Shown here: one piece after another, positions 1-12,100 of the stretch | Layout of the letters: the number at the start of each line of letters is the position of its first letter | How positions within the stretch are numbered: the stretch's first letter is position 1 | NCBI GenBank assembly: GCA_002197995.1 | Contig: NGZR01000004.1 | Location: forward strand, 5,518,001 to 5,582,000 | DNA from: Gaeumannomyces sp. JS-464 | Taxonomy: Eukaryota > Ascomycota > Sordariomycetes > Magnaporthales > Magnaporthaceae | DNA: 64,000 bases | Direction: 5' to 3' | Made by a program: the position numbers and the translations under genes | Notes under the pieces: model-generated | The model's input: only the letters and a program-made list of their open reading frames with translations | Told to the model about the DNA's origin: nothing | The model's database searches: none

Positions 1-2313
1 CTGCGTCGACCTCGTCGGACGTTGCTGCGTGGCCGGCCGCTGCGATTGCGAGAAATTGAGTGTCGCCTGCTTCTTCGCAGCCGTCGTCCGCGTCGAGGCG
101 CGCGCGGCCGGCGGGGCGGCAGCCGGCGCCGCCCGCTTAGGAGCAGCTCGCTTCGGCGCGGGCTTGGGCGGCGGCGGCGGAATCTCCTCAAAGCCGTCGT
201 CATCGTCATCATCCTCCACCACGTCCAGCGCCATGGCGTCATCCTGCTCCTCAACAACCTCATCATCGCTGTCTTGGAACGGGTTGGGCCTCCGTCCGCC
301 GCGCTTGGCCGGCTGTTTCGCTGGTGCAGCTGCCTTCTTGGCGAGCGCTGCAGCTTTGGGAGCGGCTGCTACTGCTGCCCTGCCGCGAGGTGCCCTGGTG
401 GGCTTGCTTGCTGGCGGTGGTGACGCGTCGTCCGAATCGTCCATAATCATATCATCGTCGCTGTTCGCCTTAGCTTTCGCCGCCGCCGCTACTGCACGAC
501 CACGACTGCCACGGGAAGCCGCCGAGCCCTTCGCAGTAGTCGATACTTGCTCGTCTTCGTGCTCGGTCAAAGCAGCCTCTGGCCTCTCCTCCCACGGGCC
601 ATTCAGATCCGAGTCGTAGTCAAAGGGCTGCGGCTTGTATCTGGGTCGCCTAATCACTTCCCTCTGTCCTGCGTCGAACTTGGCCGTTTGCTCCTTCAAG
701 ATCTCAGCCATGCGCGCCTCTACCTCCATGTCTTCGACACCCAGGGCCATCATGCTCTTAACCTGTCTGGACAGCGAGTCAAAAACGACGTCGTCGATAG
801 CCTTCTTGTCATCCTTGCTCACGAACGAGTTGACCGCATCTCCCATCTGCTTCTGGGGCAGGATCTTGACGGATTGCTTGGCCACGTAGTCAAACACTAG
901 CTCCTCCACCTTGAGAATATCGAGCGTTCCATCCTCAGCTGTGACCTGGTGGATCTTGCCGACGCCCTTCTTATCCGTTTTTCCGCCCGAGCTGGCGGCC
1001 GTCTTCCGGCGGTGGAAGTAGATGAGGTCACTTGTGTTGGCAACCCTCTCGGCGAAGCGGCCCGAGAAGCGCTGGGGGTTTTCGACTTCGAACTCGCCCG
1101 TGGCCTCCGGGGCGCCGTGCTCAACCTTGAGGCGAATCAAGGGTAATGGTTGCTGGTCCGGGGCGTCCTCACTGCTCTCACCCGAGCTCTGCACTCCTCC
1201 CACTCGCGGGCAGCCTGCTCGATCATGTCGTCAACTATGGCCGTGAGCAGCTTGGTAACGTCAGTGCGGTGATCCTTGGGCTTCCGCTTCCACAGTTCTT
1301 AAAGTCTGGGTCCTGGGCGAGCACGATCTCACGCGTGACAAAAGGACGGACGGTCTTGAGCGGGATCTTGTCGACGGTGAACTCCTTGCCTGTGACGTTG
1401 AGCACGGCCACAGCTTGGGGACGGCCTCGCCAGGGACCAGAGACGTGGCGACAGACGAGCCCGGCTGCATGACGTGAAAGCCCGTCTCGGGGTTCTCGAC
1501 GGGGTCAACAAGGCACTCGTGCTCGTGGCCCCAGACGACGAGGTCGACCCAGTCTGGCAGGAAGTTCTCGGGCAGGTAGCCGGTGGCGGTGTGAGCGTGG
1601 GTTCTGGTGGACGGTCAGGAGATTGAACCAGTCGTGCTTGGCCTGCGAGGGGCGGAAGAACTTGACGTGGTTGTCGCGGAATGTGCGATGCATGCGCTCG
1701 TCGCGCACGTTGCTGATGCCGTACAGGGCCAGCTTAGTGCGGCCCTTCTGCAGCAGCACGGGGCGGACCTCGATGTTGTCGGCCTCGGGCACGCGGCCAA
1801 AGTAGTTGATGAGGCCGGCGACCTGCAGCAGGTCGAGGGAGCAGAAGTGGCCGTCGCCGCTGGGGTCGTCGTGGTTGCCGTGGATGGAGAAGACGGGATG
1901 GAGATGTTGATGTCGGGTCCTCGTAGTTGACGTGACCGAAGGCGCCGGCGAAGACCTCGGTGGGATCGCACAGAAACTCGAGCTCGCACGGCTTCATGCC
2001 CAGGCAGTTCTGGCGCAGGCTGCGCATGACCTGGTACATGGCCTTGCGCGATGGCTTGTTGTCGTGGAAAGGTCCCCGCCGAGCAGCACCATGTCGACGT
2101 CCTGGCGCTTGGCGATGTGCATGATCTCGTCAAACGTCCGCCAGCTGTCGTCGCGCCGGATCGGGTCCTTGCCGTAGCCGACATGGTTGTCGGTCGCGAC
2201 CAGGATCCGAATCGTATCTGCCTCTAATGGTGGGGTTGGCACGGGTGAATTAGTCTGTCTGGCCAGAACAGCACTCGATCGAGGATGGGTGACGTACCTC
2301 TAGCGGGAGGCAT
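1..2313 (-). CDS. mre11: MRE11 double-strand break repair nuclease (3' end outside window; several frameshifts)
   Basis: Nuclease subunit of the Mre11-Rad50-Nbs1 complex, which processes DNA double-strand breaks in the nucleus. The start ATG is at 2313; a 16-base first exon is followed by an intron at 2224-2297, giving [18 protein letters not shown]. The calcineurin-like phosphoesterase motifs are visible in order: DNHVGYG, GGDL(F)[13 protein letters not shown], the TVHQN histidine and GHEHE. The MRE11 DNA-binding region follows, then a low-complexity tail with RGRA/KRGG and acidic DDDDD stretches that is still open at base 1. The frame breaks by one base near 2069, 1915, 1895, 1601, 1415, 1299 and about 1170, each time resuming conserved protein. 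This points to sequence errors; a real gene would be lethal or hypersensitive if so broken. It is divergent from apc10. Confidence 0.95.
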
Positions 2314-2782
2314 CGTGATGGAAGTTAGGGTTGGCAGCAGCTTCGATACGGCCAGGCTACATCCACCCAAGTTGAGTGCGGGAGTGTCAAGGACTAAATA
2401 CCACCTCCGCGGGTGGTCACCTTTGGCAGCGATGTTTGATGGCGGGCTGGTTTGCTGATGTCACAGCGGAGCAAACTCGCGACGCGAGCTGTCTGCCTGG
2501 TGTGCGACTGCCACACGAAGTCACGTGTGGAAGCGAGTCCCCGCTCTTTCTCCCCTGTCGATATCCCCACACCCCACCAAACCCAATTGGGGAGCTCCCC
2601 TCTGACGCGCTGCAGCTGTTGGAAGCTCCGCGTCTTCAGCGGTCGCAAACTGATCGCCAGCTTCCCCTCCCAGCCCTCCACCCTTGCACCTTGGGCCTGT
2701 AGCTGGTCGAGAGTCCCACCTTCCTCCCGCCCTCTGTTGACTTTCTCGTTGCTTCCATTCCAAGCCCCAGCTACTTTCCGCC
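2314..2782. promoter_or_regulatory. Divergent promoter region between mre11 and apc10
   Basis: This 469-bp gap separates two divergently transcribed start codons, so it must hold both promoters. It is CT-rich close to the apc10 start. A palindromic CACGTG E-box lies at 2522-2527 and a CCAAT-type element near 2582-2590 (CCCAATTGGGG). No TATA box is obvious. Function of these motifs is inferred only from their consensus. Confidence 0.5.
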
Positions 2783-4086
2783 ATGCCTCGTCCAGCTCCC
2801 CGAGGCCTCGGCCACCCCTCAGCCCCTGAAGACGCCCACCAAAACGGGGCTCACTCTCTGGACGATGCGAGGACAGCCGCCGAGCTGCATCTCCGCCATC
2901 TGGCAGATCGCCATGCACTAGGTGGGATCTCCGGCTCCGACCTTGTGGGCTTTTTTTCCCAATAATGTCGCCAACCGTCCTATTGCATGCCCGCCACCCT
3001 CACTAACGTCTTTGTTCCTACCCCGCTGCAGAAGCAGAAGAACAGCCCGAGGACGACTTGGACACCACAGACGAGTACGGCGACGACGGTGCAGACGGCG
3101 GCGAGATCCTCTCGGACGAGGACCCCCAACACTGGGGAGAGAGGCAATCGCGGGGCGGCCTCGCCGACGGGCTGCAGCCCGATGATATGATGGAAGGCGA
3201 CCTTGACGTTGATATACACGACGAGGAAGGCGCCCCGACTGAGGACTTTGAATACGACGAGATGGAGGACACTACACCAGTATTCGACCCCGCCGCCCTT
3301 GGCCTTAAGGAGATCAACAATCTGGCCCACTTCAGCGTGAGCAGTCACAAACCGGGGAACGGAGTGGCGGAACTGCTAAGCGACGACCTGGACAAGTATT
3401 GGCAGTAAGTCTGGCATGCACGACAAGTGGAAAGAAAACAACGGCTGTCTAACCCTTCATCCCCTACTACCAAGATCCGACGGGCAACAACCCCACCTCC
3501 TCACGATACACTTCCTCCGCCGGGTCGAGATCCGGGCGCTCCGCTTCTTCGTCGACCACACGCAGGACGAGTCGTACACGCCCATACGCATCCTCTGGCA
3601 CGCCGGGACAGGCCACCATGACCTGATGCAGTTCGGCGAGCAGGTGCTGACCAGCCCTAGCGGGTGGCAGGGGGTCAAGATCGAGGGGCTCGGCGGCGGC
3701 GCCGACGGCAACTCGCTATGCTGCTACATTGTGCAGATGCACGTCAAGGAGAACCATCAGAACGGCAAGGACACCCACATACGCGGCATCAAGATCTACG
3801 CGCTTGATGAGAACGCGCCGCGCGCTGGCGGCCGCGGCCGCGTCGAGTGTGGTGAAGACGCCACTGCGGAGGGGCAGACAGGGGGCACGGGCGGGCTCAC
3901 GGGTCTGTCAGCGCTGTCTGGGACTAGAGCCGGCGCCCAAGACCGGCGAGCAGACAGGGGAACAGCGCTGAGAACTCGAGAGGCGGGTCAAGGCAGCCCG
4001 ATGAAGCACCAGGTGCCGCTCCAGCTCGATTCGACATTGGCGGTATGGCTCTGCCAGACTTTATGCGCGAGCCAGAAATCCGGTAG
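2783..4086 (+). CDS. apc10: Anaphase-promoting complex subunit 10 (DOC domain), with frameshifts near the 3' end
   Basis: APC10/Doc1 is the processivity subunit of the anaphase-promoting complex and helps form the D-box co-receptor. Three exons: 2783-2921, 3032-3404 and 3475 onward, with introns at 2922-3031 and 3405-3474. About 125 N-terminal residues are acidic and low-complexity (DEYGDDGADGGEIL, EGDLDVDIHDEEG). The DOC jelly roll follows, including DDLDKYWQ-SDGQQPHLLTI, the RFFVDHTQDESYTP segment and THIRGIKIYALDEN. After about 3815 the frame drifts twice by one base. In the last frame the protein ends PDFMREPEIR and stops at 4084-4086, which is the Ile-Arg tail that docks Doc1 onto the TPR subunit Cdc27. 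The intact tail in a shifted frame argues for sequence errors between 3815 and 3970. Confidence 0.93.
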
Positions 4087-5092
4087 ACGCACCACTGCCG
4101 TTTATCTTTAGCTTTCCCATCCTCCATTCCGCGCAGGCATTTTCAGGTGTTGGGCGGCGCTCTGTACTGCTTCGATATCTGATACCCAATAAGAACGGTG
4201 CAATGCATGTTTACCTATCTACTTCATCTTGTATAATCCGTCGTCTCCCGTGCTGCTGTATTCCACCAACACATCCCCAGTGTGCCGTGGCTGTTTTGGA
4301 TTGACGTGGTTGTCGTCTAACGTCATTTCTAGGGGCCGTCCGGCGAGAATTTTTAGCACTAGGCGTTCGGGATTTCCGACCAAAGCCACGGCTAGAAATT
4401 CTAGGAAATAGCTACAAATATGTCTAGATGTTAAGATCCCGATTAAATGTTGAGCGTGATATTCTGCGAGGAAGAAACGATGTTGCCTTCGTCTACGAGC
4501 ATAAAGACATCGACTTCCATATTTTAAGAACCAATAACCAATAATAAAGCCAATCAGTAAATATTCAACCCCGGAATTCCCAAAGCAACCCACGATAATT
4601 AACAATGATTTTGATGCAGATGGAAAAATAGACAGTTCTTCCATCTACAAAGATCTATTCTCCATATATCAGCCGGGAGTCGAGCGCGACTTCTTCAAGT
4701 TCAGCTCAATTTTTGTTGACTGGCGATGATGTCAATCCGTCGCTCAGGGGTTCCACCCCCTGCAGGTGCATCGCACCTCACTGCCCGCGGACGAGCAGCC
4801 AAACTACCCCGCCGATGCCTCCAGTCTGCATCCCTGTGGATCTTGACAACTGCAGAGGACTGGAATCAATCGGATTGATGCTGCAGGATACCATCGTCCC
4901 TAACGTGGACGCTACCAGCATGACATCCCGCCCTACCTTGGAGCTCTAGGCGCCGTAATTATTGCTACAGCAGCACCCATACTGTGGAGCATGCGATTGT
5001 GCAGAGGAACGAATACACCGACATTACAAGACTGATTCGGCAATTTTACTCCTACTTTTGTTGCCTGCTACCACTGCGAGCCGCTGCCAGCC
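4087..5092. other. Intergenic; lower-GC decayed segment at about 4140-4735
   Basis: No intact gene. The part from about 4140 to 4735 is clearly more AT-rich than its surroundings. It contains short coding-like runs broken by stops, for example one near 4448-4540 and another near 4560-4730 that ends FFKFSSIFVDWR. It may be a relic of a gene or transposon altered by point mutation. The remainder is probably the 3' region of apc10 and the 5' leader of the next gene. Confidence 0.4.
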
Positions 5093-6253
5093 ATGGTCGG
5101 TGCAGGGGCGGTCGTGGAGAGGGAGCGACCCTGGTTCGAGGCAGACTTCCAGAAGTTCCTGCAGTCGGGCAGCGATTTCAAGATCATGAGGCGTGTGGAG
5201 TGCCCTGCCATGCCCACGGGTGGGACGCAGCAGCTGCGGCCAGCGCTCGAAAGTATAGAAAGTGGCCACGCGGTGCCGGCGCCGGGACAGATCGTGGTGC
5301 TGGACTCGTCCTTCAACCCGCCGACCAAGGCACACAAGTGGATGGCGATGGAGGGGGTGAAGCAGTGCGGCTGGCACCGGACGCGGCTGCTCCTGGTGCT
5401 GTCGATCAACAACGCCGACAAGGCGGCCAAGCCGGCGTCGTTCGAGGAGCGGTGGGGCATGATGGGGCAGCTGGCCCTCGACATGGCCGACTGCTGCTTG
5501 GAGCTGCAGGCCCAGGCCTTTGGGCAAGGCCAGGCAGGCACACAGCAAGAGACCGGCAACGAGGGGTCCGGGTTCGGCATCGACATGGCGCTGACGACGC
5601 TCCCTTACTTCCACCAGAAGAGCGCGGCGCTGGCGCTGGCGGAGCGTGAGGCGTTCGAGAGCCGGCCGAACCCGGACGCGTGCGCGGAGCAGGTGCTGCT
5701 GGTCGGCTACGACACGTGGATCCGAATCTTGGACCCGAAGTACTACGCGCCGCAGCCCATAGAGGAGGTGCTGGCGCCCATGTTCGAACGGGCGCGGCTG
5801 CGGGTGACGCTGCGGCCGGACGCGGACACAGTCGAGCTGTGGGAGCAGCGGAAGGACGTGTCGGCCATGCGGCTGGGCAAGGACGGCAGGCGCATACCGT
5901 GGGAGTGGAGGAGGCGGGTCATGGTGGTCGAGGTGGCGCACACGGCGCTCGACGCCGAGATCGACAGCGTCAGCAGCACGCGGGCGAGGACGGCGGCGGC
6001 ACAGCAGGCCTGGGCGTTGCTCGCGACGCAGGTGCCGCTGTCGGTAGGCCGTTGGATCCACGACCGAGGATTGTACAGGGAGGATAACCGAGGGTTGAGC
6101 ATGGAGGAGGATCGAGCATTGGATCGTGACGAGAACCAAACATTTCACAGCAAGGAGAGCCGAGCATCGCACAGCGAGTGGAGCCCGGCATTGCACAGCG
6201 AGGAGCCGCCAAGTTCGAACGACAGGGACTACGTAGGGGTGCCCGCGCGATGA
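5093..6253 (+). CDS. POF1: Pof1-like nicotinamide-nucleotide adenylyltransferase family protein
   Basis: Predicted nucleotidylyltransferase of the fungal Pof1/NMNAT-like family (ATP-dependent adenylyl transfer to nicotinamide mononucleotide in characterised members). The single exon encodes 386 residues. The substrate loop VVLDSSFNPPTKAHKWMAM at about 65-83 is a variant of the (H/T)xGH nucleotidylyltransferase motif, and the Rossmann-like elements LLLVLSINNADK and QVLLVGYDTWIRI follow. The family-like core ends near residue 330 (GRWIHDRGLY). The last about 55 residues are unlike the family and consist of 8-residue repeats (EDRALDRD, ENQTFHSK, ESRASHSE, WSPALHSE) encoded by the minisatellite at 6080-6520. 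The reading frame is intact. The stop lies inside the repeat region, so the C-terminus may vary between strains. Confidence 0.82.
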   Translation: MVGAGAVVERERPWFEADFQKFLQSGSDFKIMRRVECPAMPTGGTQQLRPALESIESGHAVPAPGQIVVLDSSFNPPTKAHKWMAMEGVKQCGWHRTRLLLVLSINNADKAAKPASFEERWGMMGQLALDMADCCLELQAQAFGQGQAGTQQETGNEGSGFGIDMALTTLPYFHQKSAALALAEREAFESRPNPDACAEQVLLVGYDTWIRILDPKYYAPQPIEEVLAPMFERARLRVTLRPDADTVELWEQRKDVSAMRLGKDGRRIPWEWRRRVMVVEVAHTALDAEIDSVSSTRARTAAAQQAWALLATQVPLSVGRWIHDRGLYREDNRGLSMEEDRALDRDENQTFHSKESRASHSEWSPALHSEEPPSSNDRDYVGVPAR

Positions 6254-6520
6254 GGACCAAGCAATGTGCAACGAGGAAAACCCAACATTCCACAGCGAGG
6301 AGAACCCAGCATCCCAGAACGAGGAGAACGCAGTATCCCACAGCGAGGAGAGCCAAGCATTGCACAATGAGGAGAATAGAGTAGTGCCGAGGGAGAGCAA
6401 TCCGGACTTTTCCTGCGAAGAGGGCCGGGCATTCCACAGGGAGAAGAACCGAGTCTTGTTCAGCGAGGAGCCGCCAAGTTCGACGGCAGGAAGTACGTAG
6501 GTGTGCCCGGGCGACGAGGG
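6080..6520 (+). repeat. 24-bp minisatellite with a higher-order duplication
   Basis: Five 24-bp units begin at 6080, 6104, 6128, 6152 and 6176 (consensus like GAGGAGAACCCAGCATTCCA plus CAGC). They are followed by a longer segment of about 58 bp at 6200-6258. Eight more 24-bp units run from 6273 to 6464, and a second copy of the longer segment occupies 6465-6520. The long segments both start GAGGAGCCGCCAAGTTCG and share the TACGTAG(G)G(G/T)GTGCCC core, but differ by a one-base indel. The first block is in frame with the Pof1-like gene; the second lies beyond its stop. Confidence 0.9.
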
Positions 6521-9190
6521 TGCCGGCCGCGGATACTTGCGCGCCAATCCTTTTTAGGGGAGCCCGTGGGATGACGAGGAAGAGGTCCTGAGTGTCTAGG
6601 TGCCGCGCATGCCCACGGGATGAGGAGACGGCGAGTGCTGGGGAATCCACCTTGCAATGCCTGGCCACACGAGGAGAGCTGGCGTGCCGTCTTTCCGAAG
6701 CGAAGCAGGGAATACCGCTGTACGTATAGACAGACAGAGAAACAGAACTCCAGATGTTCATTTGGGTGCTTTGGCGAGCCTCTCACGCACGCTAGGTTTT
6801 CTTCTCAGAGGTTGGTACTGCTCCAGCTGATGACCTCGAGGCGCGTCCGTGAGTGGGCTGCCCCACCGCCAGCCCCTCCGCTGGATACTTTTTTTTTGGC
6901 GGTCAGCAAGCGTTGCGGCAGAAAAAAAAATGCAGCTAGCACGGACCTCCATGCGCAACGCACGGGCCACAGTCTCTTTGTATATAAGCGTGCCCATCTG
7001 CCCGTCCATCTTGGTTTTTTCTCTTCCTTTCTTCTTCATGTCGACAATACTTCAGAGAATCATTTCTATAGTATTCGTCCCACTTCTTTGTTCCCAAAGA
7101 AGCTTCAGATCCCACCCTGGTTGATGACCACAAATCCTCGCCGCCCTCGAGTGAAAACTCTTTTTTTGCCCTCGCTCTGTCCGCAAGGATGGCGGAGAAG
7201 TGCGCGCCTTCGGGAGCGCCTCTCTGTATAGAGGGCTGTGATGATCTCTATCCCGATCACCCAGGGTCTTGCCTTTGGGCGCCTGGGCGGGATGGGCAGC
7301 GATGGACGTCTGACAGGCTCTGATTTTTTCCCTCTTTTTCATTGTGCTCCTGGGCTTGCCCAGGACGCGAAGAAGAAGCTTCCCGCCATCCCGCCATTTT
7401 AGGTGCTGCAGCGCGCATCCCCCCCCCCCCCTGCCGAATGAGATTCTGGCCCGACGTATTGGGCTCCATCTCGCTGGACCGCTCTCAATCTCACGCAGCG
7501 CCGCCTGGTATGTCGTGCCAATTGTCGCTGGTGGTAGTTGCTTTGGTCGGGGCCAGCGGGCGTCACCCAGACGCGACGACATGTTTCTACTTCGCTGTGC
7601 TGTGTCGCGGCATTCCCTAACCGTCCCGTGGCACTGCTGCTCCCTAGGGCGTCGTGCCAGAGTACCCAGCCAGTCTTGTCCCGAACCTTGCTTTGGCGAT
7701 GCTCGGCGTGAGCTGTACCTTTCTTCGCCAGTCCTTCGTCTCTGTTCTATTGGATCTCACCCCTCCCTGCGTCTCCCAAGCCAACGCCAAAGCGGAAGGT
7801 CCCCCAAGGGGAGGTGCATGTGTGTCGCCATCGCCGCGTCGAGGCCAGCCAAACCGCCTGCCTCATTGGGCAACCCGCCTCTGCTGTCGGGGGTGGTCGC
7901 TGGTCGCACCGCCTCCCGTCGTCCCCGGCCCGTCCTCGCCAACCTTCGGCGACTTTTTCTTGCTACCTCTCGCCTGTCTACCCACCCACCATGTATCACT
8001 TACCAAGCGTGGGGGTCCCCTCACCTGGTCGCAACGAGCCTATCTGATCTCCGAGGCGCGAGGAAACAAGAGCCGTCGTCGAAGCTTGCACCATGGAAGC
8101 TATGGCGACAGCCTATCCGTCGTCAGCCGGCGAGGGCGAGGTGGGGCTCTGTTGGGAACGTCCTTCAAGCGGCCAGGCCTTGCCAAGATGCGTGCTTCTC
8201 TGAATGGCCGACAAGGCAGAGCCCAGGCCGGGCAATCCCTACTGCCATCAGGAGACGTTTATTGTGTCTACCTGCACGTACCTCACTGAGCAGGTACCCG
8301 AGCAAGGTCTGCAGATGCCGTAGCTAACCTGGCTGCCCCATACCAACCGGTCGGGCAGGGCCTCGTATCGTTCGTCTCTCAGGCGCCTGCAATGCGACCC
8401 TGGGGATATGGCCTGGCAACCTCCCTAGCCGCAGGCCAACAGGTCTCACCCGATGTCACCCAGCTTGGTGCTGCAAGACCGCAATATTTCCTCAACACCT
8501 TCTCCATCAAGTCTTGGCTGCACCCGCCCTTCTCACAATAGCATCAGCAGAGGCATCATTCTTTCCCGAGCAGCGCCGAGCTCGAGCGAGCGGCTCCCTG
8601 AGCCGGCTTCCAGCCTGCTCTCCTGCGGCACATTGGCGTATTGCCTCGCGGCATGCCCATGGCCCCATCGCCGACGAGCCGCGCTATCCACACACCCTGG
8701 CGTGTCGCGCGGCGTAATATTGCATAGGAGAGGCAGGTAGGAGAGGGCGCCGGCCATGTCCTGCAGGCAGCGTGCATCACGAGCGGTCTCCCCTGCAGCC
8801 ATCGCCATCCGACATCTCCTGCAGTCATGTTTCCCATGGCCCGTAAGGCCAGGCGACCCCACCCATGTCGATATCGCGCCCCTGCCTGATCATGAGGACG
8901 TCATCCCACTGTCGCATATGCTGTGTCTAGCATCAAACTTGCGCGTGAGGAGGGGTCGCAGGGGGAGGGTGATGAGTGAGGGTGACGGTCGCTAGGCATG
9001 GCACATCTATCGTCGAGGCCGGACAGACATGGGCGAGAGCGGGATACATGCGCCATGAGATGTCGGGAGTTGTATAAATGCTACGCCGTTCACACGTCTC
9101 TGCCGCTCTTCTCCGATCCTCTGGTCTTCATGGGGTCTCGCATGTTGGCTTACAAAGTGAAGCCAGCGCAAGCATCTATCCGAGTTTAAG
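6521..9190. other. 2.7-kb intergenic region without a convincing gene
   Basis: Open frames here have no domain, no hydrophobic pattern and unnatural composition (Arg/Ser/Pro-rich), so I do not call a gene. Visible items are a TATA-like TATATAAG at 6981-6988, A and T runs near 6890-6935, a C13 run at 7419-7431 and CT-rich leader-like stretches near 7000-7080. The right end contains the promoter of the subtilase gene. Confidence 0.5.
9073..9078 (+). promoter_or_regulatory. TATA box of the subtilase gene
   Basis: TATAAA sits 118 bp upstream of the subtilase start codon at 9191, a usual spacing for a fungal TATA box plus 5' leader. Assignment is by position and consensus only. Confidence 0.5.
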
Positions 9191-12100
9191 ATGCGTCTTT
9201 CCGGCGTCATACTCTGCCTGCCGCTTGCCGGCGTCCTCGCTGTCGAGCGGCGCCAGGACAGGAAGGTTGTCTCGGAACAGGAGGCAGTCCTCCACGCCCC
9301 AAGAAGTACATCCTCGAAGCACCGCCAGTGAGTGTTGTTTTGCTGTGTCGCACGATCCCGGTGCTATCTCCGTTGCCCGGTTTATGCGTCTGACGGTGGC
9401 TCTGATGCTGGCAGGGCTCCAATCTCGCAGAACTCAAGTCCAAGGTCGAGGCTGGCGGTGGCAAGGTCCTCAAGGCCTTTGACACACCCGGAGTTTTTAC
9501 GGGTCTGTCGGTCGAGGCGCCCGACGACAATGCCGACTCGCTCGAGGCGGTACCCGAGGTGGCGCGTGCCTGGCCCGTTGTCCGCGCCCACCTGGGGCCG
9601 CTGCAGCCACTTGGGTTCAGCGACGATGCTGCCGCGGCCAACTACTCGATCCACTCTCACACAGGCGTTGACAAGCTTCACAAGGAGGGCGTCCTCGGCA
9701 AGGGCGCCCGTGTTGCCGTTGTCGACACTGGGGTTGACTACAACCACCCAGCCGTAAGTTGGCGGCCCCTTGCCGCGTGCGCCATCCCATACTCGGCTTT
9801 CGCGCTTGCTATCAGCTGCTGTCTAACGTTGCTCCCTTTGAGATAGCTGGGCGGCGGTTTCGGGCCGGGATTCAAGATTGCTGGAGGCTATGATCTTGTA
9901 GGAGATGGAGGTGAGTTGAAATGCATATGATCACAGTCCCAACACGCAATGAGATGCGCACAGGAAGCTAGCCGTGATGGCTAACGCTACGTCTCCAACA
10001 GCTTGGCCCAGTGCTGGGCCCAAGGTGCCTGATCCGGACCCTTATGACACCGTCGGCCACGGGACACACGTGTCGGGGATCATCGCTGGGAAATCCGAGT
10101 GGTTCGTGGGTGTCGCGCCGGAGGCCAGCCTCTACATGTACAAAGTTTTCGCCCATCTCCGGGGCGGTGGCTACACCGACGAGGACACCCTGATCGACGC
10201 CTTTCTCATGGCCTTCCAGGACGGGGCCGACATCATCACTTGTAGCATTGGTGCCCTGAGTGGCTTTTCTGACGGTCCCTGGGCCGTTGTCGCCTCGCGC
10301 CTCGTTGAGCAGGGTGTTGTTATCACCATTTCAGCCGGCAACGATGGCTACAACGGCCCAGTTTTTTCCAGCTCAGGATCGTCTGGGAAAAACGTGATTG
10401 CTGTGGCCTCGACGGACCCCAAGACGATTGCTGCGGATCCGTTCAAAGCAACCTTTACTCTCAACGGTCAGTCAAACACTCGGCGCTCGCATACGCCCCT
10501 GGGGGATTTCTATGGACCGTCAAGGACCTGCCCATTATCCCGATAAGTTTTGATACCACGGCCGAGGCCGAGGCCTGCGACCCGCTTCCAGCGACGACCC
10601 CAGACCTGTCCAAGGGCATCGCGCTAGTGCGGAGGGGCACGTGCAACTTTGTCGTTCAACAGGCGAATCTGGAGGCCTTTGGGGCAAGATACATCCTCTT
10701 CTATAACAAGGAGCGGAGCTTCCTTCCACCAGGCGGACTTCTAAGTCCCGACTCGGAGGTGGCCATGATCGAGATCAAGGCGGGCGAGGCCATCATCGCC
10801 ACGATAAAGGCGGGCGGCAACGTCACGGCCGACTTCAGCTACCGCGGCAACTGGGCCGTGGGCGCATACAACTCGGCGGCGGCATCCCTCGTACTATACA
10901 AGCTGGGGCACGCTCAATGAGCTTGAGTCTAAGCCCGACATCGCAGCACCGGGCGCCAACATCTACGCTCCATACCTCGGCGGGGGATTCGCCGTGCTTT
11001 CAGGGCACGTCGATGGCTGCCCTTATACGCCGGCATAGCGGCGCTGTATATCAGCAAGCACGGCGGCCGATCCGTCCACGGCCCCGGCATCGCCAAAAAG
11101 CTGACGGATCGCATCCGGGCCTCGGGCGGGGCGCTGCCGTGGCAGCTCTCTACACCGAGAGACGTGCCTGTAAACTACGGCTTCTGGGCGCCGGTGCCGC
11201 AAGTGGGCGGCGGGCAGATCGACGCTCTCAAGGTGCTCAAGTACGACACGCAGCTCACCTTCGAGCCCATCGCGCTCAACGACACGGCGCATTTCAGCCG
11301 GTACCACAGCGTCGACGTCGCCAACTCGGGCGCGGGTCCCGTCACGTACAAGTTCGCGCTGCAGCCGGCGGGCACGTTCGACGCGCAGAGCCCTCGTCCG
11401 AGGACTTCCTCGCGTACCTGTACGAGCTCGCGCCGTACGCCTTTTCGCCGCAGGTCAGCTTCCCGTCGGGCACGTTCACGGTGCAGGCGGGCCAGACGCG
11501 GACGGCGCACTTCGGCTTCTCGCCGCCGGCCGGGCTCGACGCGGGCCGGCTGCCCGTGTACAGCGGCAAGATCCTCGTCTCGGGGAGCAACGGCGAGGAG
11601 CTGTCGGTGCCGTACACGGGAGCCGGGTTTGACCTCAGAGGCCAGCTGCGGCGCAACCTGTTCTCGGACATGACGCCGTTCCAGCGGGGCGGGCCGAACC
11701 GTGACGACATTGACATTTACCACACGTACGACTTCAACCTCGACTGGCTGGTGCAGAGCTTCCCCAAGGTCTACGTCGAGCTCAAGTGGGCGACGCGGCA
11801 GGTGCGCTGGGACATCTTCGAGGCGGGGTGGGAGGAGCGTCGGTGGAAGTACCCTCCGGTTGTGGGCGAGGGCGGCTACGTCGGGGCGGCGACCAGCTCC
11901 ATCTACTCCAACAGCTGGGCCTTTGACCCGGCGTCGATGGACCGCGAGGCCGTGGTGCCGCTGCCGGTGGCCAGCCCGCGCAGCTCCACCTTGCGCGGCA
12001 CGCTGTACCCCTTTTGGTGGCTCGGCAAGCTGGCCAACGGGAGCTACATTGCGCCGGGGAACTACACGTGAGTGATCTGTGCTGTTGCTTTTTTTTTTTT

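Noticed and set aside
5024..6547. 507-codon open frame on the minus strand
   Set aside because: It is antisense to the Pof1-like gene and stays open because of high GC and the 24-bp repeat; the sense protein has conserved motifs.
7039..7125. 28-codon frame (MSTILQRIISIVFVPLLC) about 50 bp downstream of a TATA box
   Set aside because: The start context is poor (T at -3) and the peptide is very short; the TATA and CT-rich leader could serve something else or nothing.
7344..8327. 327-codon open frame on the plus strand
   Set aside because: Arg/Ser/Pro-rich with no hydrophobic or domain pattern; several overlapping frames are equally open, as expected in GC-rich non-coding DNA.
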